Positions 62,438 through 64,000 of a stretch of 64,000 bases of DNA are shown piece after piece; position 1 is the stretch's first letter, and each line of letters begins with the position of its first letter. The DNA lies in contig NZ_VENF01000003.1 in NCBI RefSeq assembly GCF_009711715.1, positions 124,001 to 188,000 of the forward strand, in the 5' to 3' direction. The stretch comes from Methylophaga sp. (GTDB lineage Bacteria; Pseudomonadota; Gammaproteobacteria; Nitrosococcales; Methylophagaceae). The translations under genes and the position numbers were made by a program. Under the pieces are notes generated by a model. It was not told where the DNA came from. It worked only from the letters and a program-made list of their open reading frames with translations, and did no database searches.

Positions 62438-62953
62438 CTAAAAATCATCTGTGGAGGTAAACAAACCGACACGCAGGTCTTTGGCCACATAAATCTCGCG
62501 ACCATCAACCGATACTGTACCATCTGCAATAGCAAGAACAAGCTTGCGTGCGATCACCCGTTTAAGATCAATCCGGTAGGTCACCTTTTTGGCTGTCGGC
62601 AACACCTGGCCGGTGAATTTGACTTCTCCCGACCCCAAAGCGCGGCCTCTGCCGGGATTACCGTCCCAGGCGAGGAAAAAACCGACCAGTTGCCACATGG
62701 CGTCCAGACCAAGGCAGCCGGGCATGACCGGATCACCGGGGAAATGACAGGCAAAAAACCACAGATCAGGGTGTATATCCAGTTCCGCGATGATTTCCCC
62801 TTTGCCATATGCTCCGCCGGTGTTGGAGATATGAGTAATGCGGTCCATCATTAACATATTTGGAATGGGTAACTGGGCATTGCCGGGACCAAACATCTGT
62901 CCGTGTCCGCATTGCAATAATTCTTCGTAGGTAAATGATGATTGCTTACTCAT
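62438..62953 (-). CDS. fabA: 3-hydroxydecanoyl-ACP dehydratase/isomerase FabA
   Basis: FabA dehydrates 3-hydroxydecanoyl-ACP and isomerises the product to the cis-3 form, the branch point of anaerobic unsaturated fatty acid synthesis. The 171-residue protein has the family length. The catalytic pair is H70 in [10 protein letters not shown] and D84 in [12 protein letters not shown], the same positions as in E. coli FabA. Start 62953 follows AAGAGAG; a longer frame lacks support. It is the first gene of the fabA-fabB operon. Confidence 0.96.
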   Translation of the reverse strand: MSKQSSFTYEELLQCGHGQMFGPGNAQLPIPNMLMMDRITHISNTGGAYGKGEIIAELDIHPDLWFFACHFPGDPVMPGCLGLDAMWQLVGFFLAWDGNPGRGRALGSGEVKFTGQVLPTAKKVTYRIDLKRVIARKLVLAIADGTVSVDGREIYVAKDLRVGLFTSTDDF

Positions 62954-63044
62954 GAACTCTCTTAAATAACCCGCCAATAGGGCATCGTATGATAGCACGA
63001 ACGTTTCCAAACCAGAAAAAAACTGGCTTTCACGCCACTAAAAA

Positions 63045-63071
63045 AAAGCCACGACATTTTGTCGTGGCTTT
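63045..63071. terminator. Perfect hairpin terminator between fabA and the TolC-family gene
   Basis: AAAGCCACGACA (63045-63056) and TGTCGTGGCTTT (63060-63071) form a 12-base-pair stem with a three-base loop. It lies downstream of the TolC-family gene, which is read on the minus strand towards it, and just upstream of the fabA transcript start. Confidence 0.75.
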
Positions 63072-63094
63072 ATCTTTGAAAAAATACGCCGGTT

Positions 63095-64000
63095 TTATTG
63101 GTTGGCGGCGACCGTTGTCGCAGCTTCCGGCACTTCCACATCCAGACCTTGCAGCAACATACCCATGCTGTTGAGAATGCGATACATCGCATACATTTCA
63201 TCATACTGGGTATTGGCCAGTGCAGTGCGGGCTCTGAACACCTCGTTTTCAGAGTCCAGCAAGTCAAGCAATGTCCGCTGGCCGAGGCTGAACTGTTGTT
63301 GATAGGCATCACGCGCTTTTTCACTTGATTGCACGTGCTGCTCACGAGCCGGCATCTGTGCTCTCAGTGTCTGCCAGGCATTCCAGGACAGGCGCACACT
63401 CTCTTCAACCTGACGATGCGTGTTATTGCGAATTTCCGCTGCCTGATTAATCAGAAATGCGGTTTCTTCACGGCGGGCACTGTCTCGACCACCATTGTAG
63501 AGATTGTAACGTAGCCGCAGCATCGCAGTGATGTCTTTGTCCTTACCTTCCTGACCATCAATATCATGATCAGCCCGGGTGCCGAGTTCAAAGTGCAGGT
63601 CCGGGTAGAAAGGCGCCTTGGCCGTCGCATGCTGTTCCTGAGCGGATTCAACGTCATAGCTAGCCAGGCGTAGCGTCGGATGATTTTCTATGGCCTGCGC
63701 AATGGCTTCATCAACACTGGCCGGAATCATGGTAATCGGCGAATCTGGCTTGCTCAGTGAAGACGGCGGCATACCGACAACACGCAAATAAGCCGTTTCA
63801 GCATCTCTCAGATTACTTTGTTCTGACTGCAGGTTCGCTTCGGCTAATGCGAGACGACCCAGGCTCTGATCCATATCGGCTTTACGACCAACACCGCGTT
63901 CAGCCCTGAGCATGATTTGATCATGGGTACGCTGATGCGCTTCCAGATTTGTTTGTGCCAGTTCAACCAGCTTCTGGCGACGAAGCACATTGAGGTAAGC
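63095..64000 (-). CDS. TolC-family outer-membrane channel protein (3' part)
   Basis: This partial gene encodes 301 residues of the C-terminal part of a TolC-type outer-membrane efflux channel; the N-terminus lies beyond base 64000. The frame is open from the window edge, with AYLNVLRRQKLVELAQTNLEAH like the helical repeat of TolC, and the second repeat includes LRYNLYNGGRDSARREETAFL and QFSLGQRTLLDLLDSENEVFRARTALANTQYD, the typical end of these proteins. Partner ABC or RND genes are not in the window. Confidence 0.88.
   Translation of the reverse strand, partial: AYLNVLRRQKLVELAQTNLEAHQRTHDQIMLRAERGVGRKADMDQSLGRLALAEANLQSEQSNLRDAETAYLRVVGMPPSSLSKPDSPITMIPASVDEAIAQAIENHPTLRLASYDVESAQEQHATAKAPFYPDLHFELGTRADHDIDGQEGKDKDITAMLRLRYNLYNGGRDSARREETAFLINQAAEIRNNTHRQVEESVRLSWNAWQTLRAQMPAREQHVQSSEKARDAYQQQFSLGQRTLLDLLDSENEVFRARTALANTQYDEMYAMYRILNSMGMLLQGLDVEVPEAATTVAANQ

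Noticed and set aside
1-64000. tRNA genes, rRNA, CRISPR arrays, insertion sequences or prophage genes.
   Set aside because: No cloverleaf, repeat-spacer array, transposase or phage structural gene was seen on reading through the window; short hidden RNAs cannot be excluded.

Overview
The window looks like the chromosome of a free-living gammaproteobacterium. Its content is mostly housekeeping genes with Gram-negative envelope functions: fabA/fabB, dapC/dapD/dapE, TrhO, TcdA, TtcA, dxs/ispA/xseB, a TonB-dependent receptor, a TolC-type channel, MscS and MepK/LdtD-like peptidoglycan enzymes. I cannot fix the genus from sequence alone. No rRNA, tRNA, prophage, insertion sequence or CRISPR array was found. 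Both ends cut genes: an ABC ATPase at the left and a TolC-family gene at the right.

Layout. 1-1237: end of a FecCD-type iron/cobalamin ABC importer. 1301-3482: L,D-transpeptidase and MepK-like endopeptidase. 3486-8477: coiled-coil protein, trhO, ggt, two tandem paralogous membrane proteins, TatD nuclease. 8615-12533: MoxR-DUF58-TgpA transglutaminase operon. 12612-15509: tcdA, an HEAGH protein, a YbaK-family deacylase and a His-rich secreted protein. 15592-19024: a small exported DUF4168 protein behind a sigma-54-type promoter, divergent from a histidine kinase/NtrC-type regulator pair; the arrangement recalls ZraP-ZraSR. 19107-25615: MscS-type channel, membrane proteins, MFS transporter, lipoprotein, cold-shock protein with a long leader, exported truncated haemoglobin. 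25883-28727: GNAT-nitrilase, MAPEG and eIF2B-like operon. 28781-28961: REP-like palindromes. 28984-31296: arsenic operon arsR-arsI-arsC-acr3 with paired operators. 31417-36485: NAD(P)-binding protein, NYN/LOTUS protein and an ECF42-type sigma factor, followed by a four-gene SnoaL/YCII(DGPF)/PhnB operon that has a matching promoter.

36516-48523: fpr, acetyltransferase, LprI-like and YbaK-like proteins, ribF, xseB-ispA-dxs, queD-folE2, an aspartyl protease, a mobA-mobB fusion, moeA and ttcA. 48524-48795: an unusual AT-rich intergenic region with a DnaA-box palindrome. 48796-53865: VOC protein, EamA exporter, then dapC-dapD-yffB-dapE for lysine/diaminopimelate synthesis. 53874-56457: small His-containing exported protein and a ZnuD-like TonB receptor. 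56567-60955: membrane protein, then a minus-strand operon (alpha/beta hydrolase, MazG-like, purU, aminotransferase, SDR). 61006-64000: a 58-residue protein, fabA-fabB and a TolC-family protein.

The most unusual parts are regulatory: the sigma-54/two-component/DUF4168 unit, the ECF42 sigma factor with its promoter 5' of the DGPF operon, the dual ArsR operators with a possibly leaderless arsR mRNA, and the DnaA-box palindrome at 48.7 kb. All assignments come from reading motifs and context; no database search was run.
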